From NCBI RefSeq assembly GCF_000445125.1, contig NZ_ATHL01000019.1:1-64000 (forward strand): DNA of 64,000 nucleotides, in the 5' to 3' direction. Under the pieces are notes generated by a model. It was not told the DNA's origin. It did no database searches and worked only from the letters and a program-made list of their open reading frames with translations. Positions 1 through 8,395 of this stretch are shown piece after piece (within the stretch, counting starts at the first letter, position 1; every line of letters begins with the position of its first letter). A program made the translations under genes and the position numbers. Source of the DNA: Novosphingobium lindaniclasticum LE124 (GTDB taxonomy: Bacteria > Pseudomonadota > Alphaproteobacteria > Sphingomonadales > Sphingomonadaceae).

Positions 1-1
1 C

Positions 2-349
2 GGAAGCGGCGGCGGCGGAAGGGGCGGCGATGGCCAAGGTGCCAACGCCGGCGTGGCCAGGCTTCCCCGCCAGGTCGCCGGCCGCATTCGCTTCTCGGAT
101 CTTCCCGCCGACTTGCGCAAGGCGCGCGAAGGCGCAGACATAACCGTCCGCTACCGCATCGGCGTGGACGGCAGGGTCAGCGGTTGCACCGTGGTTTCTT
201 CCAGCGGCAGGCCCGACGTGGACGCCGGAACCTGCCAGCGCATAACCGAACGCTTCCGCTTCCGACCCGCGCGCGATGCGCGCGGCGATCCGGTGCCCTT
301 CCTCATGACGGAAACCCACGGCTGGGACGATGTCGAAGAGGGACCGTGA
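2..349 (+). CDS. TonB-like protein, C-terminal domain (5' end outside window)
   Basis: This is the 3' part of a gene whose reading frame is already open at the first bases of the window. The visible protein starts with a Gly-rich spacer and continues into about 95 residues that resemble a TonB C-terminal domain: a charged segment, then VRYRIGVDGRV and a Cys-containing turn, ending in a beta-rich piece with RFRFRPARD. TonB C-terminal domains reach across the periplasm and contact the TonB box of outer-membrane receptors. A GTG at position 53 could be taken as a start, but the frame upstream is open and Gly-rich like a TonB linker, so I read the gene as truncated by the window edge. It is followed 60 bp later by fumarylacetoacetase, with no obvious functional link. 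The exact TonB-family subtype cannot be told from this fragment. Confidence 0.7.
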   Translation, partial: GSGGGGRGGDGQGANAGVARLPRQVAGRIRFSDLPADLRKAREGADITVRYRIGVDGRVSGCTVVSSSGRPDVDAGTCQRITERFRFRPARDARGDPVPFLMTETHGWDDVEEGP

Positions 350-409
350 CGCCGCCCGGCCGAGCCGCTAGGAAAGCCCGCGAAGACACTGACCCGAGAG
401 GAGATACCC

Positions 410-1726
410 ATGGCCGCAATCGACGAAACCCATGACGGCGCACTGCGCTCCTGGGTGGAAAGCGCGAACGGCCACGGCGACTTTCCGATACAAAACCTGC
501 CCCTGGGCGTGTTCTCCCGGCCGGGAGAAGCGGCGCGCGGCGGCGTGGCGATCGGAGACAGCGTGCTCGATCTGGCCGCGCTGGCGGGCTCCGGCTTGCT
601 TGAGCGAGAAGCACTCGAAGCCGCCGGGGCCGCTTCGGGCGATACGCTCAACCCCCTGCTGGCACTCGGCGCCGGTCCTCGCCGCGCCTTGCGCCGCCGC
701 CTTTCCGCGCTGCTGGCGAAAGGCGCCGCCGAGCGCCCGCAAGTCGAGCCGCTGCTGGTGCCCATGGCCGAGGCGACGCTCCATCTGCCCGCGCGGATCG
801 CGGACTACACCGACTTCTATGTCGGCATCCACCACGCCACCAACATCGGCAAGCTGTTCCGCCCCGACAATCCGCTGCTGCCCAATTACAAGCACGTCCC
901 CATCGGCTACCACGGCCGCGCCTCCACCGTCCGGCCGAGCGGCGCCCCGGTGATCCGCCCCAACGGCCAGACCAAGGCCCCAGATGCGGAAGGGCCCTCG
1001 TTCGGACCGATCGCGCGGCTCGACTACGAACTCGAACTCGGCGTGTGGATGGCGCAGGGCAACGAACTCGGGCAGCCGATCCCGATCGAGGCGGCGCTGG
1101 ACCATGTCGCGGGCCTGACCCTGCTCAACGATTGGTCCGCGCGCGACCTGCAGGCCTGGGAATACCAGCCGCTCGGCCCGTTCCTCGCCAAGAATTTCCT
1201 CACTACCGTCTCGCCCTGGCTCGTGACGATGGAAGCCCTCGCCCCGTTCCGCATCGCGCAGCCCCCGCGCCCCGAAGGCGATCCCCGGCCCCTGCCCTAC
1301 CTCTGGGACGAGGCCGACCAGCGAGGAGGCGCGCTTTCGCTCGATCTCGAAGTGCGCCTCAGCACCGAGAAGATGCGCGAGCAGGGTCTGCCTGCCGAGC
1401 GCCTCAGCCGTGGCCCGGCCAGCAACATGTACTGGACCATCGCGCAGATGGTCACGCACCACGCTTCCAACGGCTGCGAGATGAACCCCGGCGACCTGCT
1501 CGGCACCGGCACGATCTCCGGGCCGGAACATGGCACGCAGGGCAGCCTGATGGAAATCACCCGTTCCGGCCGCGAAAAGGTGACCCTGCCGACGGGCGAG
1601 ACGCGCACGTTCCTCGAGGACGGCGACGAACTCATGCTCTCGGGCCGCTTCGTGGCGGAAGGCGCGGTTTCGATCGGGTTCGGGCCTTGCACCGGCGTCG
1701 TGCAGGCGGCGGTTCCGTTCAAGTAG
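410..1726 (+). CDS. fahA: Fumarylacetoacetase
   Basis: The 438-residue product hydrolyses fumarylacetoacetate to fumarate and acetoacetate, the last step of tyrosine/homogentisate breakdown in the cytoplasm. The N-terminal small domain (about 1-120) is followed by the FAH fold. Family landmarks are visible: DYTDFY then HHATN near residues 132-142 (metal Asp and catalytic His), ELELGVWM (metal Glu residues) and LLNDWSARD (metal Asp). The length matches the bacterial and human enzymes (about 420-440). The start is supported by a GAGGAGA Shine-Dalgarno 6 bases upstream of the ATG. It stands alone here: no homogentisate dioxygenase or maleylacetoacetate isomerase is in view. A pterin-carbinolamine dehydratase gene at 37 kb would serve the same amino-acid pathway. 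A repeat element lies directly downstream. Confidence 0.95.
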   Translation: MAAIDETHDGALRSWVESANGHGDFPIQNLPLGVFSRPGEAARGGVAIGDSVLDLAALAGSGLLEREALEAAGAASGDTLNPLLALGAGPRRALRRRLSALLAKGAAERPQVEPLLVPMAEATLHLPARIADYTDFYVGIHHATNIGKLFRPDNPLLPNYKHVPIGYHGRASTVRPSGAPVIRPNGQTKAPDAEGPSFGPIARLDYELELGVWMAQGNELGQPIPIEAALDHVAGLTLLNDWSARDLQAWEYQPLGPFLAKNFLTTVSPWLVTMEALAPFRIAQPPRPEGDPRPLPYLWDEADQRGGALSLDLEVRLSTEKMREQGLPAERLSRGPASNMYWTIAQMVTHHASNGCEMNPGDLLGTGTISGPEHGTQGSLMEITRSGREKVTLPTGETRTFLEDGDELMLSGRFVAEGAVSIGFGPCTGVVQAAVPFK

Positions 1727-1736
1727 AAAAGGCAAA

Positions 1737-1918
1737 GCAGGGGTCATCACCCCTGCCCCCCGTTACTGACGAGGTCACGCTGGCCCACGGCGTCCCGCAC
1801 CCATGGCCGCGTCGGGAGACTTATCGGCGGCGCCGCAAGGAGTGCCCGACATATAGGCGGCCCGCAGCATCGACATTCGGAGGGTCTGGGGGATCATCCC
1901 CCGGGACTTCCTGCTTCT
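1737..1918 (-). repeat. Dispersed 3'-UTR-type repeat element, copy 1
   Basis: First of six related intergenic copies. Read on the minus strand it starts right after the SDR stop codon with a purine-rich stretch. Next is a hairpin with stem GGGGG/CCCCC (1886-1904), then a core containing GGCGCC/GGAGTGCC and the conserved GGGAGACTTAT (plus-strand reading). It ends in a GCAGGGGT/ACCCCTGC hairpin (1737-1756) followed by a T-rich run. On the plus strand it begins 10 bp after fumarylacetoacetase, so it fills the gap between two convergent genes. Homology to the other copies was judged by eye; the family name and function are unknown to me. Confidence 0.85.
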
Positions 1919-2842
1919 TCAAAGCCACTCGTTCGCCCGATACCACTCGGCCGTTGCCCGCAGCCCGTCGCGCGTATCGATACGAGGCTGCCAGATCGAC
2001 GCCGGCACCGCAGCCTCGGCGCTGACCACCCAGTCCGGATGGCTGAAGTAGGCCGCGCGATCCGCCGTCATCTTCGCGCCGTCGCCGCGCAGGAACTGGT
2101 CCACTTTCGCCGCCTTGCTCAGCGCGCCCGCCGACAGGGAGAGCACCCGCACGCGGCGGCCCACGGCGGCGCCGATGGCGCGCGCCATCTCGACATTGTC
2201 CCAGCCGAGCGGCTTGCCGTCGTCGGGTTCGAAGAGCTTGCCGGTCACGTCCTCGCCCCCCGGCACCAACGCGACCAGCAGGCGCGCGAGATCCTCGACG
2301 TGGATCATCGAGGCGGAGCCGCCCCTGGGCACCGGCACCACGCCCCATCGCGCGGCGCGGAACAGCTCGAACATCTCCTTGTCACGCGGCCCGTAGATCG
2401 CGGGCGGCCGCACGATGGTCCAGTCCAGCGGGCTGGCGCGCAGGAACTTCTCGGCCTTGGCCTTGGAGGCGCCATAGGCGGAAAGCTGCGGCTCGCGCGC
2501 CGAAAGCGAGGAGACGAAGACGAAGCGGCGGATACCCTTGGCCACCGCCGTCTCGATGAGGTTGAGCGTGCCGGTGACGTTGCCCACTTCGTAGCTGGCG
2601 GCGTCCGGCGCGCTGACCACGCCGGCGACATGCAGGATGGCTTCAGCGCCCCGCGTCAGTTCGGACAGGGAACCGGTGTCGCGCAATTCGCCGCGCACCC
2701 AGGTGACGTTCTCGCGCGGCTCCTGCTCGCGGCGGGTGAGCGCGCGAACGTCGTACCCGGCGGCGACGGCTTCATCGAGCAGAGATTGGCCGACGAAGCC
2801 GGTGGCGCCAGTGAGCGCGATGGTGGGACGATCTATTTCCAT
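1919..2842 (-). CDS. NAD(P)-dependent epimerase/dehydratase family (SDR) protein
   Basis: The 307-residue product is an extended short-chain dehydrogenase/reductase. It shows the N-terminal nucleotide-binding motif TGATGFVG (about residues 9-16), an HVAGVV segment, and the YxxxK catalytic pair in SAYGASKAKAE, followed by the VRPPAIYGP segment typical of extended SDRs. The substrate cannot be read from sequence; relatives include sugar-nucleotide epimerases and the complex I-associated NDUFA9-like group. I chose the ATG at 2842 because it overlaps the proB stop as TGATG, which implies translational coupling, and because the nucleotide motif then begins near residue 9. The longer frame upstream lies inside proB. 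It is the last gene of a run read leftwards from obgE, and its stop abuts repeat copy 1. Confidence 0.85.
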   Translation of the reverse strand: MEIDRPTIALTGATGFVGQSLLDEAVAAGYDVRALTRREQEPRENVTWVRGELRDTGSLSELTRGAEAILHVAGVVSAPDAASYEVGNVTGTLNLIETAVAKGIRRFVFVSSLSAREPQLSAYGASKAKAEKFLRASPLDWTIVRPPAIYGPRDKEMFELFRAARWGVVPVPRGGSASMIHVEDLARLLVALVPGGEDVTGKLFEPDDGKPLGWDNVEMARAIGAAVGRRVRVLSLSAGALSKAAKVDQFLRGDGAKMTADRAAYFSHPDWVVSAEAAVPASIWQPRIDTRDGLRATAEWYRANEWL

Positions 2843-3972
2843 CACTTCAGAACAAGCTGGTCGCGATGCACGACGGATGAACGGGGCGAATAACCGAGCA
2901 CTTCGGCCTGTTCGCTGGAGTGAAGCCCTCGGATCGCAGCGCATTCCCCGGCATGATATTCGGAAAGCCCGTGGGCGACGACGCGCGCCTCGGCATCGAC
3001 GATAGCCACCGGATCGCCGCGGTCGAAGTGGCCTTCCACGCCGGTCACGCCCTTGGCGAGCAGGCTCGAGCCCCGCCTCAAGGCTACGGCGGCACCGGCG
3101 TCGACATGGATGCTGCCCTTGAGCCGCAGGCGCCCGCCCAGCCAGGCCTTGCGCGCACTTGCGCTGCGGCGGGGAAGGAACAAGGTGCCGATGCCTTCCC
3201 CGATGATACGGGCGACCGGGCGTTCGTGCTGGCCGTTGCCGATGACGAGGCAGATGCCCGCCAGTTCCGCGATCTCGGCCGCCTGCAGCTTCGAGACCAT
3301 GCCGCCCGAACCCATGCCGGAGTTCGATTCGGTGCTCGCCATGGCGTGAACTTCGCGCGTCACCCCCTCGACGACCGGGATCATCTGCGCGCCGGGTTCC
3401 TTCGGGTGCCGGTCGTAGAGGCCGTCGATGTCGGAGAGCAGCAGCACCGCGCTCGCCTGCGCCGCCTGGGCGACGCGCGCGGCAAGGCGGTCGTTGTCTC
3501 CGAAGCGGATTTCCTGGGTGGCGACCGAATCGTTCTCGTTGATCACCGGGACCGCCCCTGCATCGAGCAGGCGCGTAAGCGTGGCGGTGACGTTGAGGTA
3601 GCGGCGGCGGTCCTCGAGGTCGTCCAGCGTCAGCAGCATCTGCGCGGCGGTAAGGCCGTGGCTGCCGAGCAGTTCGGCCCAGAGCCCGGAAAGCGCGATC
3701 TGGCCGACGGCGGCAGCAGCCTGCGCGTCGGCCAGCGAACCGCGCCCGCCCTTTTCCAGCCCCAGCGTCGCCGCGCCCAGGGCGATCGCGCCCGAGGAGA
3801 CGACGATCACATCCTGTCCGCGCGCCCGCGCTTCGGCGATCTCCGCAACGAGCGCGGTCAACCAGCGCCGCCGCGCGCCTTCCTTGCCCACGAGCAGCGC
3901 CGAGCCCACCTTGATGACAAGGCGAGGTGCAAGGGCTCTGTCGGAGAGATCGGAAAGGCGCGAGATAGGCAT
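2842..3972 (-). CDS. proB: Glutamate 5-kinase
   Basis: The 376-residue product phosphorylates glutamate to gamma-glutamyl phosphate, the first step of proline synthesis. The amino-acid kinase domain covers about residues 15-260, with VIKVGSALL, VVSSGAIALG, INENDSVAT and the GMGSGGM loop. A C-terminal PUA domain (about 280-370) includes GSIHVDAGAA and FDRGDPVAI. Length and two-domain layout match bacterial ProB. The stop overlaps the next gene's start as TGATG. proC, the last enzyme of the pathway, lies about 5 kb away at 9.3-10.1 kb; proA is not in the window. In many alphaproteobacteria proB follows obgE directly; here two other genes lie between them. Confidence 0.96.
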   Translation of the reverse strand: MPISRLSDLSDRALAPRLVIKVGSALLVGKEGARRRWLTALVAEIAEARARGQDVIVVSSGAIALGAATLGLEKGGRGSLADAQAAAAVGQIALSGLWAELLGSHGLTAAQMLLTLDDLEDRRRYLNVTATLTRLLDAGAVPVINENDSVATQEIRFGDNDRLAARVAQAAQASAVLLLSDIDGLYDRHPKEPGAQMIPVVEGVTREVHAMASTESNSGMGSGGMVSKLQAAEIAELAGICLVIGNGQHERPVARIIGEGIGTLFLPRRSASARKAWLGGRLRLKGSIHVDAGAAVALRRGSSLLAKGVTGVEGHFDRGDPVAIVDAEARVVAHGLSEYHAGECAAIRGLHSSEQAEVLGYSPRSSVVHRDQLVLK

Positions 3973-4068
3973 GGAGGCAGAGCCTCTAGGACAGATGCCG
4001 CGCCGTGGAAAGCACTTGCGAGAGAAAGCGCCCTCCCCATTGGGTTACCGAGCGACAGTGCGCGCCGT

Positions 4069-5019
4069 CTACCCCATCGAAGCTGCGCGCTTCGCCTGCC
4101 TTGCACGGACCATCTCGTGTCCGCTGACCAGCAGGATACCTGCCATGACCATCACCGCGCCGCCGATGAAGGCCGGCTCCAGCCGCTCGCCCAGCAGCAC
4201 GACCCCGAAGACGACACCGAACAGCGGCGTCATGAACGACAGCACGCCAAGGCGCGAGGCGAGATAGACGCGCAGCATTCCGAACCAGACCAGCAGGCTG
4301 ATGAGCGACATGAAGACGATCTGGAACGCCATGCTCAGGCCCAGCAGCGGGGTGACCGTCATCGCGGTCTGGCCGGTGCCGAGTGCAAGCAGACCCAGCA
4401 GCACGAAAGCGCCGAGCAACTGGTAGAGCGTCGTCACCGAACTGGGCGCTTGCGAGAGGCGGGAGAACCGTAAGGTCAGGGTCGTGGCGCCCCAGGCCGC
4501 ACCGGCGCCGATGCCCATGAGGTCGCCGATCCAGGCCGTTCTGCGCGCGGGGCCATCTCCTGCGCCGCCGAGGAAGGAAACCGCCACCCCGCCGAATGCG
4601 GTCACGATACCCAGCCATTGCAGCGGGCTCAGACGCTCCTCCGGCAGCCGGAAATGAAGACCGAGGGCCGTGAAGATTGGCGCGGTGTAGAGAAAGATGC
4701 CCATGTGCGAGGCGTTGGTGAAGCGTAGCCCCTCGCCCATGAACAGGTATTCGAGCGCGAACAACGCGCCGATCGCCAAGCCCGGTTTCCAGGTTCCGCC
4801 GCGCAGGGCGCGATTCTCATCCCGTGCGAAGACCAATGCGGCGATGAAGACAGCCGCCACGCCGGAGCGCACGCATATCTGCAGGACCGGCGCCATGTCC
4901 GATGCCACTGCCTTCAATGCCGTCTGCTGCATGCCCCAGATCGCGCAAAGACCGACCATGAAAAAGGCTGCGCGACCGTCGACGGGTCTTCGTGTCAGCG
5001 GGGCGGTATTCGTGCTCAT
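4069..5019 (-). CDS. EamA-family (DMT) permease
   Basis: The 316-residue product is an integral inner-membrane protein with about ten hydrophobic segments arranged as two EamA repeats (about 15-145 and 165-300). The family motif around residues 75-110 includes GEGLRFTNASHM and APIFTAL. The second repeat ends in GGAVMVMAGILLV. EamA/DMT proteins export or import small metabolites such as amino acids; the substrate cannot be told here. The start ATG at 5019 gives a short hydrophilic N-terminus before the first membrane segment. It sits between the secreted esterase and proB, in the same direction, with 70-100 bp gaps, so co-transcription is possible but not shown. Confidence 0.88.
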   Translation of the reverse strand: MSTNTAPLTRRPVDGRAAFFMVGLCAIWGMQQTALKAVASDMAPVLQICVRSGVAAVFIAALVFARDENRALRGGTWKPGLAIGALFALEYLFMGEGLRFTNASHMGIFLYTAPIFTALGLHFRLPEERLSPLQWLGIVTAFGGVAVSFLGGAGDGPARRTAWIGDLMGIGAGAAWGATTLTLRFSRLSQAPSSVTTLYQLLGAFVLLGLLALGTGQTAMTVTPLLGLSMAFQIVFMSLISLLVWFGMLRVYLASRLGVLSFMTPLFGVVFGVVLLGERLEPAFIGGAVMVMAGILLVSGHEMVRARQAKRAASMG

Positions 5020-5089
5020 GCCTGTCCCTTAGGACGTAATCATGCGCCGGTCTCCATCGGATGCTGCCGACCGGGCGATGCTTCGTCGA

Positions 5090-5995
5090 TCAGTTCGCGG
5101 GCGGCGGCAAGGCGCCCTCGATCATGAACCACGGCGTACCCCCGCCTTCGTAAGGCGGGGCCGGATAGAGCCAGCGCAAGGCGTCTTCCGCCGCATGGTG
5201 ATAGATGGTGGCGTGCGAAGCGCTCTTGCTGAAATCGTCGTAGCGCAAAGTCACCCGACCCGCAGGCTGGCGGGCCATGAAAGCGCGGAGCCTGTCGATC
5301 CCGTCCTGCATCGTCCCGCCTTCGTCGCCGACCGCCAGGTAGAGGCGCTTGTCCTTCACGTCCTTCAGGCGAGCGGTGCGATCCAGGGCGGCGAGCGGGC
5401 GGCGGTCGTCCCACCACAGGCTGGGGCTGATCGCCACGTAATCGTCGAAAAGCCCAGGCTCGCTCAGCAGCGTATCGACGACGAACAGCCCGGCCAGCGA
5501 TTCGCCCATGATCGCACGGCGCTTTCCGGTGCGCAGGCGCTTTTCGACGAAAGGTATGACTTCCTCGCGCAGGAACTGGCGAAACTTGTCGGCTCCCCCG
5601 CTTTCAGGGAAGGCGGAGAGGTAACGTGAGTCGGTGGGACGCGACGTCAGTTCGGCACGGCGGTCGTTCGTTTGCACGCCCACCACGATCATTGGGCCAT
5701 ACGTCCAGCTCAGCGAGGCAAGGTGGCCGAGGCCCGCGATGTGGATGAAATCCTGGTCCAGCCCGCCATCCAGCAGGTAGAGGACCGGATAGCGATCCTG
5801 AGATTTGTCGTAGCCGACCGGCAGCCACACATTCACCTCACGCGTGTCGTCGAGCACGAACGAATGGAAACGGTAGCTGGTGCCGATCTCGATTCGCGCC
5901 CCTTCGACCTCCGGTGGTGATGCCTGCAAGGCCATGGCGGCAGGCGAAGCCAGGAAAAGCCCCAGGGCGAGAAGCGTCTGCGCAATCTTCATCAC
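5090..5995 (-). CDS. Secreted alpha/beta-hydrolase, esterase D/Fes-type
   Basis: The 301-residue product begins with a clear signal peptide (hydrophobic core LLALGLFLASPAAMA, cleavage probably near residue 22), so it should act in the periplasm or outside the cell. The rest is a putative-esterase alpha/beta fold: VLYLLDGG near residue 73, the nucleophile elbow GESLAG near 167, and a C-terminal His in SHATIYHH. The family (PF00756 type) includes siderophore esterases such as IroE/Fes, S-formylglutathione hydrolase and acetylxylan-type esterases. The substrate is unknown. The start uses the first of two adjacent Met codons. It lies between obgE and the EamA permease. A short inverted repeat separates it from obgE. 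Confidence 0.82.
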   Translation of the reverse strand: MMKIAQTLLALGLFLASPAAMALQASPPEVEGARIEIGTSYRFHSFVLDDTREVNVWLPVGYDKSQDRYPVLYLLDGGLDQDFIHIAGLGHLASLSWTYGPMIVVGVQTNDRRAELTSRPTDSRYLSAFPESGGADKFRQFLREEVIPFVEKRLRTGKRRAIMGESLAGLFVVDTLLSEPGLFDDYVAISPSLWWDDRRPLAALDRTARLKDVKDKRLYLAVGDEGGTMQDGIDRLRAFMARQPAGRVTLRYDDFSKSASHATIYHHAAEDALRWLYPAPPYEGGGTPWFMIEGALPPPAN

Positions 5996-6046
5996 CCTGG
6001 CCTAGCGAGCACGGGCCTGCCTGCCAACATTCGCCTGATCCCTGAG

Positions 6047-6068
6047 GAAACCATCCCTTGATGGTTTC
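6047..6068 (-). terminator. Possible terminator after obgE
   Basis: A perfect 9-bp inverted repeat, GAAACCATC and GATGGTTTC around a 4-base loop, lies about 40 bp after the obgE stop on the minus strand. The run after it is only weakly T-rich, so termination is plausible rather than certain. Confidence 0.4.
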
Positions 6069-6104
6069 ATCCGGACTTGGGTCAGGCGCCGGACCGGACG
6101 AGCA

Positions 6105-7160
6105 TCAGAGCGGCGACCAGGGCTTGTCGTCAGCCTCTTCGCGCTCGCCTTCGGGACGCTCGGTCACGGTCGCGGCGGGGAGATACTCGATAACCGCATC
6201 GAGCAGCTTCGACATGCCCTTGCCGGTCGCGCCCGAGATCGGAAATACCTCGTGAGCGCCAGCCTTCAGCAGTTCCTTGGCATAGGCAGCTGCCAGCTCA
6301 TCGTCGACCAGGTCGATCTTGTTGAGCGCGACGAGACGCGGCTTGCCTTCCAGATCGCCGCCGTAAGCCTCAAGCTCCTCTTCGACGACGTGCATCGCCT
6401 CGACCGGATCGGTGTTCGAAATGTCGATCAGATGGACCAGCACGCGGCAACGCTCGATATGGCCGAGGAAGCGGTCGCCGATGCCTGCCCCCTCTGCGGC
6501 GCCGGCTATCAGGCCGGGGATGTCGGCCAGCACGAACTCGCGGTTCTTGTGCGTGACGACACCCAGCTGCGGCCGCAGCGTGGTGAAGGCGTAGTCGCCG
6601 ACTTTCGCCTTGGCGTTGGAGAGCTTGTTGATGAACGTCGACTTGCCGGCATTCGGCATGCCCACCAGGCCGACGTCGGCCAGCAGCTTCAGCCGCAGCC
6701 AGACCCACATCTCCTGCGGCGGAATGCCCGGCTGATGCTGGCGGGGCGCACGGTTGGTGGAGGTCTTGTAGCTGGCATTGCCGCGCCCGCCCATGCCACC
6801 TTCCAGCAGGACCACGCGCTGGCCGGCTTCGGTGAGGTCGGCCAGAACGGTCTCGCGGTCCTCGTCATCGACGATCTGGGTGCCGACCGGCACCTTGATG
6901 ACGAGATCCTTGCCCGCCGCGCCGTTGCGGTTCTTGCCCATGCCGTGGCCGCCGCGCGGGGCCTTGAAGTGCTGCGTGTAGCGGAAGTCGATGAGGGTAT
7001 TGAGACCGGCAACGGCCTCGAACACGATATCGGCGCCCTTGCCGCCGTTGCCGCCGTCGGGACCACCGTACTCCACGTACTTCTCGCGCCGGAACGATAC
7101 CGCGCCGGGGCCGCCGCCGCCGGAACGGATGTAGATCTTGGCTTGGTCGAGAAAGTGCAT
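6105..7160 (-). CDS. obgE: Obg-family GTPase ObgE/CgtA
   Basis: The 351-residue product is the conserved Obg GTPase involved in large ribosomal subunit assembly and stress signalling. The glycine-rich Obg domain spans about 1-158 ([36 protein letters not shown]). The GTPase domain follows, with the P-loop GMPNAGKST near 166-174, switch region DIPGLI, NKID and a final SGATGKG element. The C-terminal tail is short and acidic. I chose the Met of MHFLDQAK at 7160 because that is the conserved Obg start; an in-frame Met 8 residues earlier is less likely. Length agrees with alphaproteobacterial Obg. An alanine tRNA lies upstream in the same direction. Confidence 0.95.
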   Translation of the reverse strand: MHFLDQAKIYIRSGGGGPGAVSFRREKYVEYGGPDGGNGGKGADIVFEAVAGLNTLIDFRYTQHFKAPRGGHGMGKNRNGAAGKDLVIKVPVGTQIVDDEDRETVLADLTEAGQRVVLLEGGMGGRGNASYKTSTNRAPRQHQPGIPPQEMWVWLRLKLLADVGLVGMPNAGKSTFINKLSNAKAKVGDYAFTTLRPQLGVVTHKNREFVLADIPGLIAGAAEGAGIGDRFLGHIERCRVLVHLIDISNTDPVEAMHVVEEELEAYGGDLEGKPRLVALNKIDLVDDELAAAYAKELLKAGAHEVFPISGATGKGMSKLLDAVIEYLPAATVTERPEGEREEADDKPWSPL

Positions 7161-7244
7161 CGTATAGGTTTCCGGCGCGGTCAAAGACGTTCATCTGCCA
7201 GGAGCGGCGGCGTTGCGCCCCAATCCTGCCATCGCAGATAAACA

Positions 7245-7284
7245 AAAAACCCGGCCATGTCGCGTCAAACGCCTCATGCCGGGG
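7245..7284 (-). terminator. Intrinsic terminator after tRNA-Ala
   Basis: On the minus strand a GC-rich stem (CCCGG-CATG pairing with CATG-G-CCGGG, one bulged G, with an inner GCG/CGC stem) is followed by six T residues. It lies about 40 bp past the 3' end of the tRNA and is a good rho-independent terminator for the tRNA transcript. Confidence 0.75.
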
Positions 7285-7323
7285 GAGACCCGGGAAGGCC
7301 CGGATCGCTTCAGATTGTCATAC

Positions 7324-7399
<76 letters not shown>

Positions 7400-7536
7400 G
7401 TTCCAGTATTTTCGCAAGGACGCCCAGCGTTCCGCGAGGCGTCCCCTTAGCGAAGTGCTCTTCCCCAGGAAAGAGCAAAAATGCAGTCGCGGCGGTCAGC
7501 TCGGCGGAACCGACATGATGCGGGCTCCAACAGGGC

Positions 7537-8277
7537 TCAGCGGGCGTAAGCCGGCTGCGCCAGATTGCCGGCCGAAGCCACGGGGGTAGCCCCGCTGCCG
7601 GCGCTCGCGGCCGCCCCGGCACCGTAACGCGCTTCCCAGGCCGCCAGGTCGGCGCGGTACTGGTCGTAGCTGTTGAAGAATTCCTTGAACGGCGCTTCCG
7701 CCTTGGCGAGACCGGTCATCGCGAACCCGTCCAACTGCCCGGCCGGAACCGCCTGAAGTTCGACGGCGAGCCCCATAGCCGCGTTGCAAAGCGCCGGCAC
7801 CACCGGCGGCAGGGCGAAGTAGTTATAGACCTGGGTCTGGTAAGCCTCACGCTCGCGCACGGATTTGGCACCGAACCGCGTCTTGAACTCCTTGTCCAGC
7901 GCCTTGTTCGTCGACGTCAGAGTCTTGCCGTGCTTCTTCAGGAAGTCCTTGTAGCCGCTGAGGATCGGCTCGTACTGCGGCCCGATGCAATTGAGCGCGG
8001 CCACATTGTAGGCCGAGCGCAAGTTCCACAGGGCCTGGGCGGAAGAAATCCCGGTGTTGACGGTCCGGCGCGATCCGTCGACGGCGAGGGCCGGCACGAC
8101 CATGTTGGGCGAGGCGCCCAGCGGCGGCATCGGCCGCGGCGGGATGACCACCACCGGCGGCGGGGGCGGCGGCGCGACGGCGACTTTCTTGGGACCGCAG
8201 CCCGACAGCACGGCGACGAGCGAGCCCGCCATCAACGTGAGACCGCGCAAAAGGCCTCTTTTCTTCAGGTTAACCAC
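7537..8277 (-). CDS. Putative lipoprotein, function unknown
   Basis: The roughly 246-residue product has a basic N-terminus, a hydrophobic stretch and a lipobox ending LSGC (Cys near residue 27), so it is probably lipid-anchored in the envelope. A Pro-rich segment (about 33-50) follows, then a mostly helical region of about 170 residues with several conserved-looking Tyr/Phe/Cys positions (NCIGPQYEP, YNYFALPPVVPALCN) and a Gly/Ala-rich tail. I do not recognise a named domain. I chose the GTG at 8277 because a GGAG lies 8 bases upstream; a TTG at 8331 would extend the N-terminus without improving the signal peptide. It is flanked by the tRNA and the terminator of the BI-1 gene, so it is probably transcribed alone. 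Confidence 0.65.
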   Translation of the reverse strand: MVNLKKRGLLRGLTLMAGSLVAVLSGCGPKKVAVAPPPPPPVVVIPPRPMPPLGASPNMVVPALAVDGSRRTVNTGISSAQALWNLRSAYNVAALNCIGPQYEPILSGYKDFLKKHGKTLTSTNKALDKEFKTRFGAKSVREREAYQTQVYNYFALPPVVPALCNAAMGLAVELQAVPAGQLDGFAMTGLAKAEAPFKEFFNSYDQYRADLAAWEARYGAGAAASAGSGATPVASAGNLAQPAYAR

Positions 8278-8334
8278 CCCGGACACTCCAGTTCTCAGAA
8301 TGAGCGGGATTCTATATCGACTCGAGTCCAATGA

Positions 8335-8364
8335 AAATGCCCGGTGCGACGAATCGCACCGGGC
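8335..8364 (-). terminator. Intrinsic terminator after the BI-1 gene
   Basis: An 11-bp perfect inverted repeat (8339-8349 with 8354-8364, arms GCCCGGTGCGA and TCGCACCGGGC) encloses a TTCG tetraloop on the minus strand and is followed by ATTTTCATT. It lies 30 bp past the BI-1 stop and is a strong rho-independent terminator. Confidence 0.8.
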
Positions 8365-8395
8365 ATGATCGTTTCATCCGTCGAAAAACGGTGGA

